This document shows positions 14,640-25,897 of a stretch of 64,000 bases of DNA, one piece after another. Every line of letters starts with the position of its first letter. Position 1 is the stretch's first letter. Below the pieces are notes generated by a model. The model made no database searches. It was not told the origin of the DNA and was given only the letters and a program-made list of their open reading frames with translations. The translations under genes and the position numbers were made by a program. This DNA comes from Paragonimus skrjabini miyazakii (taxonomy: Eukaryota; Platyhelminthes; Trematoda; Plagiorchiida; Troglotrematidae): NCBI GenBank assembly GCA_014338405.1, contig JTDE01000162.1:117193-181192 (forward strand), in the 5' to 3' direction.

Positions 14640-15843
14640 TTTCAGGGGAAAATTGGAAGCTGGAAAGCGATCATCGGTAGGTCAATTCAATTTTGCTGAG
14701 AAATCCGACCGATATCTTGGCTAGATTCAACATATGCAATTTTTATTGAAGACTGAAATGAACAGCCAATGAGGCTTTTTGGATGTACGTATATGTTGCC
14801 GTGCTGATGGCTCAGTTCAACACGTGATACACAGAAAGGGTACTTGGAATGGCCAACACATTCCTTTTTAACAGTATTGTACCACTCGCTCTGGAAAGAA
14901 ATCTAATTAACTGTTTTACGGTGAGACCCGTAAGATTGTGAACGGTTGCTACTATTGCAGAGGAACTGGCATCAGTACATACATTGATCATACATAGTGG
15001 CTACTCGAACTGGTTCATAGTCAGAGCCATTCAACAACAGAGTGAAAGAGAACAGTTGCATCTAACAGCAGTAAAATTTACACATTGGATTACCTTCAAG
15101 AAAACTTTGTTATTCGAAACAGGTGCAGTCGATACAACCTTTTGAGACGTCGAATTATATGTCCGTTTTACTTTCAATCCTGTTTTGTGCTCACGTCCAA
15201 AAGACTAAGTGCCTGCTTATGCATCCTCGTTCCGGGTATATAAATAGCACTTGCTGCTGTGGAACTAGTTATATCAGCCACATAACCGGATGCTTATCTG
15301 AAGGGGTCTGTGAACAACACAGACTTGGCTCACACGTGAAATAACGAAATAAGTCAAAAGCGCCGCAACATCGCACCCGGTTGATTCAAATCACTCTGAC
15401 AATATGATGATCAAATTTCAGTCATTCCGTAAAGTTAAGGTCACTCAGTCGAGGACAATGAGACGTAGGATTCTGGCCACAACTAAAACTATTGAAATTC
15501 GCTTGTACAAGGTATCATCAAGCACCGCAAAATATTTCATCAATGCTTTCGAACTGTGTTGTTTGAGTGAGTACTTGGTTATGGTTTGAAATTTATATGA
15601 AGTTCGATTCGATGAATCACTGTGAAACAATATGTTCAGTAGATTATTTTTTTCAGTGTGTATTCTTCAAAGATTTTCGCCTGTTTACTTCATTGAAGTG
15701 GGACACACGAAATGGGTATCGGCGTTTATATCTAAATATTACCAACTAATATGAGAATCGGCGGTAATTTTAGCGCTATTCTTCAGGCAAAGGTAGATGG
15801 AATTGTTTATGTTGAAATGTGTTTCTGTGTTAAACAAACTTAC
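14640..15843 (-). other. Probable first intron segment of the GTPase gene
   Basis: This starts, on the minus strand, with a consensus donor (GTAAGT, first base complementary to position 15843) directly after the GTPase exon. No further exon is recognised here. Its assignment as intron follows from the donor and the open, truncated GTPase domain. Confidence 0.55.
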
Positions 15844-16987
15844 CACTGTCCAGAGTTACATCCAACGACTCTGACGTTTGAAATTGCATACAGAGGCTTG
15901 TTTTGCCCACTCGACTTGCCCCGAGTACCTGCACAGTTAGCAGCTCATTGAGGTTGAACGTATCTGCACTTGGAGGCGAGCAAGACTGAGGTGATCCCTG
16001 ATTAGAGTGGAACACAACTGCCCAGGATCTGGAGCGATTACGCAATTCCGGCCGGAGTGCATTTGGTGAATGTAACGTGGAACCAGGTGACCTTGACAAT
16101 GGTGGCCTTTGACCATAGTCTAATGTGGATGAATTGACCAATGTCGTCGTGATAGCCGGGATCTCAACCACCTCGTTGTCGCTCAGTGATGAATCTGAAT
16201 GATTACTCAGGTCGTCCGTATAAATAGCTGGAGTTGCACTCACGCTTGGTCTTGGTAGACAAATTGAGGTACGATACAAATCCGAAGGATTGATTGATTT
16301 ATATAATTCTTCTTGTGGCATATTTTGATCTCCTTTGCTGATTATCTGCCCGTCCTTTTTACGGTGAAAGCGACGAACTGTGACGAGATTGTCATCATCA
16401 GCTGCACTATCCGAATGTCGTCCTGGGGAATGTGGATGCCCCCTATAATCAGGTGACAAAAATGTCGGATACACTGCAGGGGCTGAGGGCCGATAGCCTG
16501 CCTTAGGAGTGGAAGGCGTCCTTCGAGTCTCTTTCATTGAACCAGCTCGGTTTCTATCCGCACGAACTAGCGTAGGACTGGCTAATGAGGCTCTGAAAAT
16601 TTCTTGTGGACCCATTTCATAATGAGACATGTCACCTGTGGTAGATTTTGGTTTATTTGGGTTATACTGATAGGAGGCGGGAATACGGCCAACTTCTGCC
16701 GGCGATCTTCCATTGGGTGAGCATTGTGAGTAATGTCGATCGGCACCAATGGGCGACCTTGTTGTACTCATGTTCCCAGATGATCGCTCTGCTCTCTTGT
16801 GTACAGCGCGACGCGATTCTCGAAAGCTTGATGAGCGTTTTACGTTGCCAATTACCGGACTGTTTAAATGGTCTCCGTAAGTTTGGCGTCTGCCAGGGTC
16901 GTAGTTCTGGCAACCTGGTGATAAACTGTCTCTCGGGGAACGCTGTGCAATTTGACAAAACCTTTCAAAATCATCATTGAATTCCAT
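15844..16987 (-). CDS. RGK-like small GTPase, 5' coding exon (partial gene)
   Basis: This exon encodes the first 381 residues of a Ras-superfamily GTPase and is the only strong gene signal in the window. The ATG at 16987 (context CACACAATGG) is the first in frame after a TGA at 17057-17059. Residues 1-340 are rich in Ser, Pro and Arg, with phospho-site-like stretches such as RSSSFRESRR and RNRSRSW, and are probably disordered. Residues 350-375 form a beta strand plus P-loop: VQVLGASRVGKTSLCMQF, with G356, G361, K362 and T363, then TSE. The exon ends at 15844 in phase 1 before GTAAGT. The bulky residues after the glycine in place of Ras G12/G13, the QF-x-TSE sequence and the long N-terminal extension resemble insect and other invertebrate RGK (Rad/Gem/Rem) proteins, known as regulators of voltage-gated calcium channels and the cytoskeleton. 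The subfamily call is an inference; another Ras-like GTPase is possible. Switch regions and G4/G5 are in exons not found. Confidence 0.75.
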
Positions 16988-17814
16988 TGTGTGAACAAAA
17001 CTACCAAGGAGCAACTTGCTGGCTTGTATTTTTGTCAAAATGTCCCAGCAGTCGCATCATCAAATTTAAACATCGCGAAAGGTGTCAACAATTTAGCAAG
17101 CGTATATTGACCAATCCTATGCGTGGGTTATATCATCCAAACCTACCAATGCCCAGGTTGTAAGTCAGTTTGGCTTTCTCTGCCCCCATTGGAATGTTTC
17201 CCATCTATGTGTCCTTCTCACTTCCTTGTCTGACTGACTCTTATATGTTATAATTTGTAGAATTTTAAATAGCCTGATTTCAAGGACACTTTCGGGTCAC
17301 GGTGGGTAAAACTGGCATTTCAAGGTCGGTTATTAAGGGGAAGAGACAGGGTCAAGTTACGGACATCTCGAAAATTTGGACGCTACATCTGGATAGTTTT
17401 CCACACACTTAGTCACTGAACCAAAATCCAGATAGAATTTCAGTATTTCAATAGTGTGTGTTTCAGTATTGCACTGCCGTTAAGCTGTGGATCCACACCT
17501 AAACAATGTATGTTATGCATATATGAAAAAGATTTAGGATTTGTGCAAACAACCATAATTCCCAATTCTGTTAACCGGTGTGGCAGATTTGCTAATACGA
17601 GGAAACTCCGTTGACACTTGTTTGAATCAAACAAAGCAAAATGCAGTAATGAATTCTGATCGAGTCATAAGAGAATTGAAAACAGGTGGTTATTTTCAGT
17701 GAGATTTGTTCACAACATTATCCTTATACAGTGCTTTTTCCAGAACTCGGTGCCCGCGAAGAAACAATGCTGCGACATAAACAGAGTTTTACTTCAAGCA
17801 CGCTGCTTCAAATT
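16988..17814 (-). other. Upstream region of GTPase exon (5'UTR, intron or promoter)
   Basis: This sequence precedes the ATG on the minus strand. It has stops in the coding frame (TGA at 17057-17059) and no clear TATA box or initiator that I would defend. It may contain the 5' UTR or an upstream non-coding exon. Confidence 0.35.
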
Positions 17815-17977
17815 ACATAATGAAGCGTCCTAGGGAATGGTGTGGGCCTAGATCAACTTCATAGTGGTGCTGCATGGTAGCGCTCTCGGACGATCCGCAG
17901 CAGGTACACACAGTGACTGCAGGGCGTATACCTGGCCTGTGTACATTAAGCCATTTCTGAACGAAATCAGTACAATT

Positions 17978-18325
17978 GTGGTGGATTGTCAGGTCGGAGG
18001 GGCAAGGATTCAAACACTCGGCGGAATGCCTGAACACGGGGGGTAGGCACGTCCACAAACCCTCAACGATCGGATGGCGGACAACAAGGGCAATTGGATG
18101 AGTCATCGCTCAATCAGATGGGACTAACAGGGGGAGACATGACGCGCAAAATATGGTGGACGACCAAATAGGAGGCGCGATTATTCCAACACTCGGGGGA
18201 ATATATCGACATGGTCGTGGAGGGCAGTCAAAGCTCACAGTGGATAGATGGAAGACAACACGACCGACCGGAATAGCCATCGCTCAACCAAATAGGACGA
18301 ACGGACGAAAATTTGCAGGCGGAAA
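17978..18325 (+). repeat. Diverged tandem duplication, about 175-bp unit
   Basis: Two units lie head to tail, beginning GTGGTGGA at 17978 and ATGGTGGA at 18153. Shared blocks recur with a period of 174-175: AACACTCGGxGGAAT (18010 and 18186 areas) and CATCGCTCAA (18104 and 18278). The second unit stays open in one frame (VDDQIGGA, PTLGGI). The first matches it in the same frame (VDCQVGGA, QTLGGM) but is broken by a TAG after EHGG, which suggests a duplicated coding segment with one decayed copy. Confidence 0.6.
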
Positions 18326-18389
18326 ACCCCCGATTAGAAGGCGCCGATCACCCACATAGACAACGCAGAAGGGCACACGACCTGGGGGG

Positions 18390-18570
18390 TGTTATGGATT
18401 GGAATTCTGACTCATAAACGCGAGCGTGCGCATAGCATGCGAACTAGCGTGTTGGACAATAAAGATTGTGCATTATTGCACGCCTTTTCGCTGCACAATG
18501 ACCGAGCAAACCAAAGTCTAGGGTTAGTAACCACAATACAGCTTATTCATGTAGCCTGAATGTCGAACAT
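18390..18570 (+). repeat. Possible LTR segment
   Basis: Starts with TGTTATGG right after a G6 tract and contains AATAAA (18458-18463) followed by a small hairpin-forming sequence. The end at an AACA near 18570 is a guess from the TGTT start. No partner LTR is in the window. Confidence 0.3.
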
Positions 18571-21500
18571 GCTTTTGTTCCAATTCTAATCAAAGAATGC
18601 AGCGGTCTTGATGAGTTCAGTGTGAACTTACATGTGTGTTGGCTAGCACCTAGTTCATTGGGTAGTACACGCCAAACGAACGTCCCCTTAAAAGTCTACT
18701 TGGACGACTGTACGAACTGTTTCAGCGGTGGACTCGACTAATAGGATTGCAATATTTACCATTGTCTTGACCAGGTTACAGCACGTATTGTAGTTCCATG
18801 AGGAGTCCTGTGCCCTGTGTCTGTGTTAATGTGTAATTAACCCAGAGGCGTTGAATCGATGTCTTGCTTTTGTGTCTTTAGCATAAGTGACTACCACCGG
18901 TGTTGCATGAGCTACGAGATCTTTGGGCTCGAAATTTAGGGGCACGAGGTCATTGACGTGACTGACAAAATTACACCGTGAGCTGAAGACAGTTCAAACA
19001 CAAATAAAGGACAGATCACACCCGTTCACTATTTTGGAGGTTCTTGAACAACGAACTAAGTTAACAGAATTCCATAAGTTATAGTCTTCTCTGTGGACAA
19101 CAAGATCATTTGCCTGTTAACAGTGCTGATTACGTCAGGTTCAATAGAGTCTATAAAACAATGTGGATGTTATTAACACTCAGTAGGCCTGCACAGAGTT
19201 GTGCGGTCTGCCTCACTATCCTAGGAGATATTTGAACCAATAACTACATACTACCTCCTGATAATAGTGAGTAATCTGATGTTTCATCCGTTATGTTGAT
19301 ATGGATCTCAGATGGTATGTCTTCCTGCTAATCGTGGTGTTGAGGTTAATGTCTGAATAATTTGTGGGTCTGTAATGATTGAGAATATCCTAGTCAACGG
19401 GCAACTGCGTTATTAATCTACGGCAAACACAGACTGAGCTATTTTTATCACCCCCAGTAGATATTTCAAAATTCTCATCTAGTTATAGAACATAAAGTGT
19501 AGCAAACATGGTTTTAATAAAATCCTATCAGGCTGCCACAGTTATAAAAAGAAATGAAACTAAAACAGTAAAATGCGAAACTTGGTATTGGTCAAAATTC
19601 ACACCACCTCAATTTTGTGTTTGTGAACTCTGATTCAGCGTTAATTGCCTACTTTTCAATCGGGTGAGTCAGCTAATGATCAGGGCAATTGCAGCGACTG
19701 AACAAAGTTTTTCTGTCCACACAAGGTTGGATTACGTAATCGAATGACAGTGATCGCAGTAGTAACCGACGTTCGCTGGCGAACAAGTTTTGACAGATTC
19801 GGTAGAACCCTGTAGATAATAGTGAACAATCGATCTCTGTTGACCTGATAATCGCTGTCAGCCAGGTGACCTACACTGGCACTTGTGATTGATTTTCTCA
19901 CCTGCCCCAACCTATGCTGGATGACGGTCTCCGATTCTTGTAAACCAATGCTGAGTCGTACGACCCACTTAGTTTGCTGAACAGTCGCAAACGAACGCAT
20001 AAATCACCATGGGTATCTAGACACACAAACTTCCTTCACTGCTTGCTTCGGGTCAACTCGTCACCGGAAACTGGAAACACAGATAATGCGGAAGTGAATA
20101 CGCTATAAAGGGGCAACTAGTTGCACATGTTTATCTTGCCTTGATAATGACGGTGTGACGTGGTTTGAGTAAAATAACGCTCCGGGTTATGATGTGATGA
20201 CGACAGCCGTTCCTACTAGATTTATACCTGTCTGTGGTTAGAATCTTTGACCTATTCTGAAGGAAACAAAATAACTGCCGTGATAAATCCAGTCAGTCAC
20301 CATGTGAGAAGAATTTCTGTTCAAACTGGCGTTTACCAGTGCTGTTTTCAGTAGTTTTACGGGAATTCATATTTTGTGAACTGGACGTCACAGATTGACC
20401 ATGTTTACAGTGTTTCGCAATCTCACAGACTTCTCAGTCAGCTCCAATGGAAATAGCCAGAATAAACCAGATCTGAATGTTGATTTTGCGATAGTTTGTC
20501 AGTAGTTTCCAATTCTGGCCAACTACTATATGTCAGCATTATATGCAGTTATTCTAATTTACTGATCTGATTAGCCAGACCGCACGAATCTTGTACAGCT
20601 ACTGAGACAAAATCGGAGGATATTGGCTATATAAGGAAACAAACCCACCTGCCGATTTCCACAGTATGCAGTTCGTAGCTGCCGAGTAGGGATCCTTGCT
20701 ATATAAAGAACCAGGCTGGTGATTTGATGTAATATACATTTTTTGTTTTGGCCACTTGTTTACACCTGTTAATAATGCAATCACATTTCACCTGAGGTCA
20801 CGTCAATATCTCACCATCTGTGCATATTTAATCATTGAATCTAATGTGTCACTTCAGATATTAGATGACCTCAGAAATCATAATTCCGTGGACTTGACTA
20901 ACTGACCCTTGGTTTGGAAATTATTACAAGCTGTTGACCGACATACGTGTTACAAATCTAATCAAACCATGCCCTCACTCAAGGAATTACATAAACAGAT
21001 AGATTGAAACATGATTCAGAAGAAAAGTGTTTATGAAATATGAATATGGGAGAAAAATCAGATGGACTGTGTGTAGTTGGCAATGCTTGTGAGTGTCCAA
21101 AAGATATTTTTTCTGGAAAGTGCATACCAAGTAACACTGTTTGGTAGAAGGTAATGAACTAGGTCACCTAAAAGGATATCATCTCATTTAGATAGCTGCC
21201 CGGTAGATTGCATAAACAAAGTCATCATCGAGAAGACTGGTTAAGATGGTGCGCGAAAATTATAACCACCGAATGAGTACGCACCGATGCATAAAGCCTC
21301 AAATTACAAACAAGGTTTCCGACAAAACAAGGAAAACAAGACAGAGAATGGTTTATTGATGTAAATAAAATAATCAAGTTAACAATTAGGGTAACGCTAA
21401 AACGCCAGTTCTTAAGCCAATGTTCAATCAACGTTTTTTAAGTCAGTACTTATATTATAGTGGGCAATATTTGAGCAAAACAGTGTACTACCCTGATAAC

Positions 21501-23864
21501 TTTCGTAGCTCAGAGTATGGTTACTGTTGGGTTACCTCTCGAGCTGGCTGACATTGTGTCAATGCGGCATCGTGTGAATCGAAATGACTATTCCCAAATT
21601 TCTGTTCTATAGTGTTGATTAGGAATTCAAAGGATGAAGCCAGTAGGCGAAATGTAGAATCTGTAAGTGTCAAGTGTCCGAAAGCGACATGTTTAAGGTT
21701 CAATCGGTCAACATTAGAATGTAAATGGTAACTGTTCGTCTATTTGTCCGCCATCAAGATAGTGGTTTCGATCGAATTATCAACCTGTCCTTCTGGTTTA
21801 TGAACGATCCATACATTTTTCTAGGTCTACATGTTAGTTGACTGAATGCTACATTACTTGCCAATCTTCAATGAGCCCGCGTGCATACCTGGTTCGCATG
21901 GTGTTTATTGTCAGTAACTGCCCGAGTTTGTTCAATTTTCCTGTTGTTTAACTATTGTAGCACATTCTTTGTCGTTCTCTGGCTACTCTGCAAATAGCCT
22001 TTACTGCTTCTTCATTCGGAAATTCATCTTTGACGTAATTGATTATTTTCTGAGTGTTGTTGCTAGGTTATGCATCATTGTGATCCCCAGTGACAGTGGA
22101 AATTTTGCATTTGTTTCTGAAGTGTGCAGGCAAATCGTCTCACCATGAGGTCTTCCTACTTCCAGTGAAATAAAATGATACACCGTTAAACGAAGTTTGT
22201 TGGGTTATACATAAAATGCTTAACAGAGCGTTTTCTTCTGTTTTCTTTTCTCAGTTTCGAAGAGCTGCAGTCAATTTCTGTTTTGAGAAACAGAATTTCG
22301 ATACAAATTTGTTTGTGTGTTACAAGATTCTTGCTGAAAGAATTCGAAGTTGATCGGTCTCTATCGGTTTTCTGTGCACAGTGAAGTTCGTATGAGGAAT
22401 GTCCAGTGGTCTAACTATGAGATATATAAATGATAGCTGACAGTTACTCTCTTCTCTTTCCTAATGAGCTGCCTTCTGATGAAAACATTGTTAAGAACTA
22501 AACGAGTTTAACGCAGTCAAAGAGATCATGGGCTCAAATTCGTTATACAACTGCCTCTGTTACAGTTACATTATCTCTTGCCCATTTATTGTCTGTAGAC
22601 AACATGAGGGCCATTGTTGTTAATGAGTTCACTGAGACTTTGTAAATCAGTTGTTAGTTTAACAGAAAAGTAACATTAGGCAACTCCTAGCTGATGCTTA
22701 TAGTATCGGCGGAATTCTAACGGTTAGCATAATCTACACATTTAACACTTTCCTTCCGTTTTCGCATTGATCAACGAGTCCCGCATATTAACCACCCACA
22801 TTTTTGGCAGAAAACACGACCCTGATACACAAACATAGAACAAACGGCATACTTAAAGTCACAGACCAACTAAGAAGCACGGACTTAGAATGCCGACGAT
22901 CGATCATCGAGATTGCACCAGTTGTTCAGTCACGCACACACGTGATCAATCTATCATATAGGAGCAATATGGTTCAACAGATCGTACTGTATGACGACAT
23001 CTCAGTCTAGATGGAGAAATGTCGTGTCAAGATTGAATTTTAGTATACTTCCAAGTTCGCTAAGTAGTTTTGCTTACAAAATTAGGTCAATTTAAGTAAA
23101 ATCATTGACATATGAACTACAAAATATTGTCTACTGTCAAGAAGGTGATAAGTTTGTGAAGAAACAATATCGGCGGCCAAATTAAATTAGCCAGTTACGA
23201 AGGATACGGGTACATTCCAGTGAGAATGCTTCAATCTTTTTTCTATAATTCGTACTTTGAGGGAACTTAGTAGCCAGACAGAATTTCCAAACAAACTGCG
23301 AGGACGATTAACTGGAACTGGAACCAATCCAACCGTCTAGTAAATTTACACTGTTATTTTTGGAAAAGTCACAGACAAGAAATAAATGGACAGTGGGGCG
23401 CTGTACACGGCACGGCACTTTGCAGACTCAATATAACTGATCGATCCAATAGAAGTCCATCTCCGGGTTTAAAGGAGAGGTGGTTAGACGTTTTCAGTGA
23501 ACATTTAGACGTGTAGAACATTGGATAATCATAGGATTTTGGCCATGTCTGTCACCATGGAGAAAAATATCGATCTTTAATTTTACATATAGCTTCTCTA
23601 ATTAATCACCAAATGCATAGTGTCCACAGTTCATGGGTGTAATTTGTAATTCATTTTTGTACGTTTTGGTATATATCGTTCGGTTAACTTCATTTGTACA
23701 CCTGTTTTGAACGTTCACTTTTCGAATTTGATCGACAACAAGAATAAATTGGAATTACCACGCACCATCTGTCTTCTTCATTCGTGTGAATATTTTGGCT
23801 GATGAAGTTGTAAGACCACGAAGTATTTTAGCTCCGTGTATCGACTGATCTGTCGATGCTTCAA
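18571..23864. other. Non-coding stretch, no gene recognised
   Basis: Only short open runs (at most about 106 codons, 19680-20000 minus) without domains or good splice signals that I could defend. No repeats were recognised. Probably intergenic. Confidence 0.55.
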
Positions 23865-24112
23865 AAAGAAACACTAGACTCCAGTTTCGCTCTCATTAGA
23901 GCGCGTCAGTAGTGCATATCACCGCCACTGCCGGGACTTGAACCACGGACACGTTGTTCATGAGGCAACCGTGTTTACCATTCCGCCAATGACCTCCCAC
24001 TAGACACGACCGAATTATCATATGTGAACACTCAACCACTTTCGCTTGTGAGTAATGATCAAATTGCCCGGTCGACTCGAGAGGAGACACAGTTACTGTC
24101 TGTTAACTCCAG
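23865..24112 (-). repeat. SINE-like repeat, copy 2 (inverted arm)
   Basis: Read on the minus strand this arm carries the same order as copy 3: TTACTCACAAGCGAAAGTGG, ATATGATAATTCGGTCGTG, an A-box-like TGGCGGAATGG, GTTGCCTCATGAACA, a B-box-like GGTTCAAGTCC, CACTACTGAC, and CTCTAATGAGAGCGAAACT. The B box fits the pol III consensus GGTTCRANYCC. The copy is cut off near 23865 before the distal block found in copies 3 and 4. Confidence 0.75.
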
Positions 24113-24139
24113 TCGAAGACCACTCGACTAGGACTTCTC

Positions 24140-24335
24140 TGCAAGTTGAAATCACAGAAACCACTGACTTGTTGAGCGGTATTTGATTACTGACGAGTAG
24201 TGGGGGATTTTGATTTTCGTATGGATTGAACATCTGGTGCTTTTATTTTCGAAACGGCCCGACGGAAACGTATATGGGAATGCGACAGCTGCGACCAATT
24301 GTGGGTGATGTTCAAATTGGAATGAACCAAATCCC
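24140..24335 (+). repeat. SINE-like repeat, 3' part only (copy 4)
   Basis: This lies between the two inverted arms. From about 24189 it parallels the distal half of copy 3: ACTGACGAGTAG, GGTGCTTTTATTTTCGAAACGGCCCGACGG, and then TATGGGAATGCGACAGCTGCGA followed by ATTGTGxGTxATGTTCAA. The promoter half is absent here, and it is the half present in the truncated inverted copy 2. The two may be the split halves of one element. Confidence 0.6.
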
Positions 24336-24430
24336 CGACCACTCATCAGTGATCTAAAATATCGTCCAGCACGTTTAATGAGATCGGAGACCTCGACCTG
24401 TCTAGGAAGTTCTAATCGCGGGGTTATCGA

Positions 24431-24770
24431 TTGGAGTTAACGGACAGTAACTGCGTCTCCATTTCGAGACAATCGGGCAATCTGATCATTACTCACAAGC
24501 GAAAGTCGTTGAGCTTTCACATATGATAATTCGGTCGTGCCTAAAGTGAGGTCAATGGCACAATGGTAAACATGGCTGCCTCATGAACAGCGTGGCCGCG
24601 GTTCTAGTCCCGGCAGTGGGGATGATATGCACTACTGACCAGCTCTAATGAGAGCGAAACTCGAGTCTAGTGCTTCCTCTGTTCGAAAGGGGCCGAACGA
24701 AAAGTCTATGGGAATGCGACAGCTGCGATCTATTGTGAGTTATGTTCAATCTATATGGATATCATATTTT
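24431..24770 (+). repeat. SINE-like repeat, copy 3 (fullest copy)
   Basis: This is the longest copy of the family. It has an A box TGGCACAATGG at 24556-24566 and a B box GGTTCTAGTCC at 24600-24610, 34 bases apart as in a tRNA-type pol III promoter. The tRNA-like part is followed by CTACTGACCAGCTCTAATGAGAGCGAAACT and a distal block with GGGAATGCGACAGCTGCGAT near 24712-24732. Repeat homology with copy 2 extends more than 100 bases upstream of the A box, which is unusual for a simple SINE. No coding capacity. The source tRNA is not clear. Confidence 0.75.
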
Positions 24771-24879
24771 GTTCATTTTTTATCAGTTGATTCATTAGGC
24801 GATCACAGATGGCACAATCACATAGAGAGACAATAGAGTTACATCGGTGTGTCTTTCAGCATTTTTACAAACAGATTCG

Positions 24880-25230
24880 GCCACCAATCAACCAGTTGAT
24901 GACGGTTTGAGGGTCGCACTACGCCACTCTTGCTCCTTGTTTTGACCGCAGAGGGCAAACATCATTTCGGTCGATTTGAGGTCATGGTAGCGAGACGCCT
25001 GAGCCAAACTTGTGGTGACATAGTGCTGGGTCATGCAGCTAATAGCCCAAGCAGCACAGAGCATTCTCACAGAGATAGTGTGTACAGTGTTCACCTAATG
25101 CATATTGTCGCTCAGATAAACGCGGATAGTTATTTCGACTGGTCTTGTCCCACGGTATCCCAGCCAATGTAAATGAGGCTCCGCAGTACGTTTTGAGATC
25201 TGTTTTGGCGGCCGAGTTGCCGATTGCTTG
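24880..25230. other. GC-rich segment of unknown nature
   Basis: Noticeably richer in G+C than its flanks, with open frames on both strands (24930-25172 plus, 24888-25094 minus) and no recognised domain. Its composition resembles the repeat-derived blocks nearby, so it may be another old insertion. Confidence 0.3.
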
Positions 25231-25786
25231 GTTCAGTTAATTTGGTAGCTAGTTTGCGGCGTTGTTACATTTGAACAGCACTGGTAAAGCAGAAGATTAT
25301 TTCCTACACCCCTTACTTCTGGTTTAGGTGGCGTTCTCATCATAATGCTAGACATACATCGTTCCGAGTAGCCATCACCAGAAATCGCTTTTAGTATCAA
25401 TTCACGGTGACTGACAGTCATATCCAGTGAAAGTTTTGCAAGCCCTGTTAATCAGGCAAGGCAGGAAATTCGTTTTCTGTTTAAAAGTCATGAAAATATG
25501 GAAGTTTGCTCTATCCAGTCTCGGAAGCATTATTGAATAATGTGTTCATTCGTAGTTGCTGATGTACACACAAGAAGGACCTAAGAAGGATTTTGAGTCC
25601 CATTCCCAAGAGTAGATTCAACAGACCAGTGGTTGCGATTGTACATGCGCACAAAACATCAAAGATGGTTAAGATAAGTATATAATCTACTTATCCATGA
25701 CAATAATTGAACTGGTTGATAGTACATTGAAGCCAGACGATGCAATCTTTGTCATCGGCCGTTTTCGTCCATTATTCTTGTTTCAG

Positions 25787-25897
25787 GATCAAACATTAAA
25801 TCAGGGTGAATTATTTCAACTTCATGCGTACCTTGCTGACATTGATGTGTTGTTGCCGAAGTCAGCAGAAAACCGACTTCTCTGTTCGAATGCTTGA
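25787..25897 (+). CDS. Weak candidate exon, unknown protein
   Basis: A good splice acceptor (pyrimidine-rich run ending TTTCAG at 25781-25786) is followed by an open frame starting DQTLNQGELFQ and ending at a TGA. One base shift near 25875 leads into a second open frame running to 26024 (VRMLECLKTLE, then FTSYLL), so the real exon may continue with an error or frameshift. No family was recognised. Confidence 0.22.
   Translation, partial: DQTLNQGELFQLHAYLADIDVLLPKSAENRLLCSNA

Larger units (their letters stand above)
17815..18570 (+). mobile_element. GC-rich LTR-retrotransposon-like 3' remnant
   Basis: This block is clearly richer in G+C than its flanks. It contains a tandem duplication (17978-18325) and an open frame at 18153-18359 ending in a basic tail KPPIRRRRSPT and a stop. 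About 25 bases later comes a G6 tract (18384-18389) followed immediately by TGTTATGG, then AATAAA at 18458-18463 and a short GTGCA/TGCAC hairpin. The order basic C-terminus, polypurine-like tract, TG-starting segment and poly(A) signal is what the 3' end of a Ty3/Gypsy-type element looks like. No protease, RT or integrase is visible and no second LTR was found, so the class is inferred and the right end is uncertain. Confidence 0.4.

Noticed and set aside
16648..16980. 110-codon plus-strand frame opposite the GTPase exon
   Set aside because: It is a shadow of the strongly supported minus-strand exon.
23796..23825. CTGATGA ... CGAAG pattern resembling a hammerhead core
   Set aside because: The second box is GAAG instead of GAAA and the intervening sequence does not form a proper stem.
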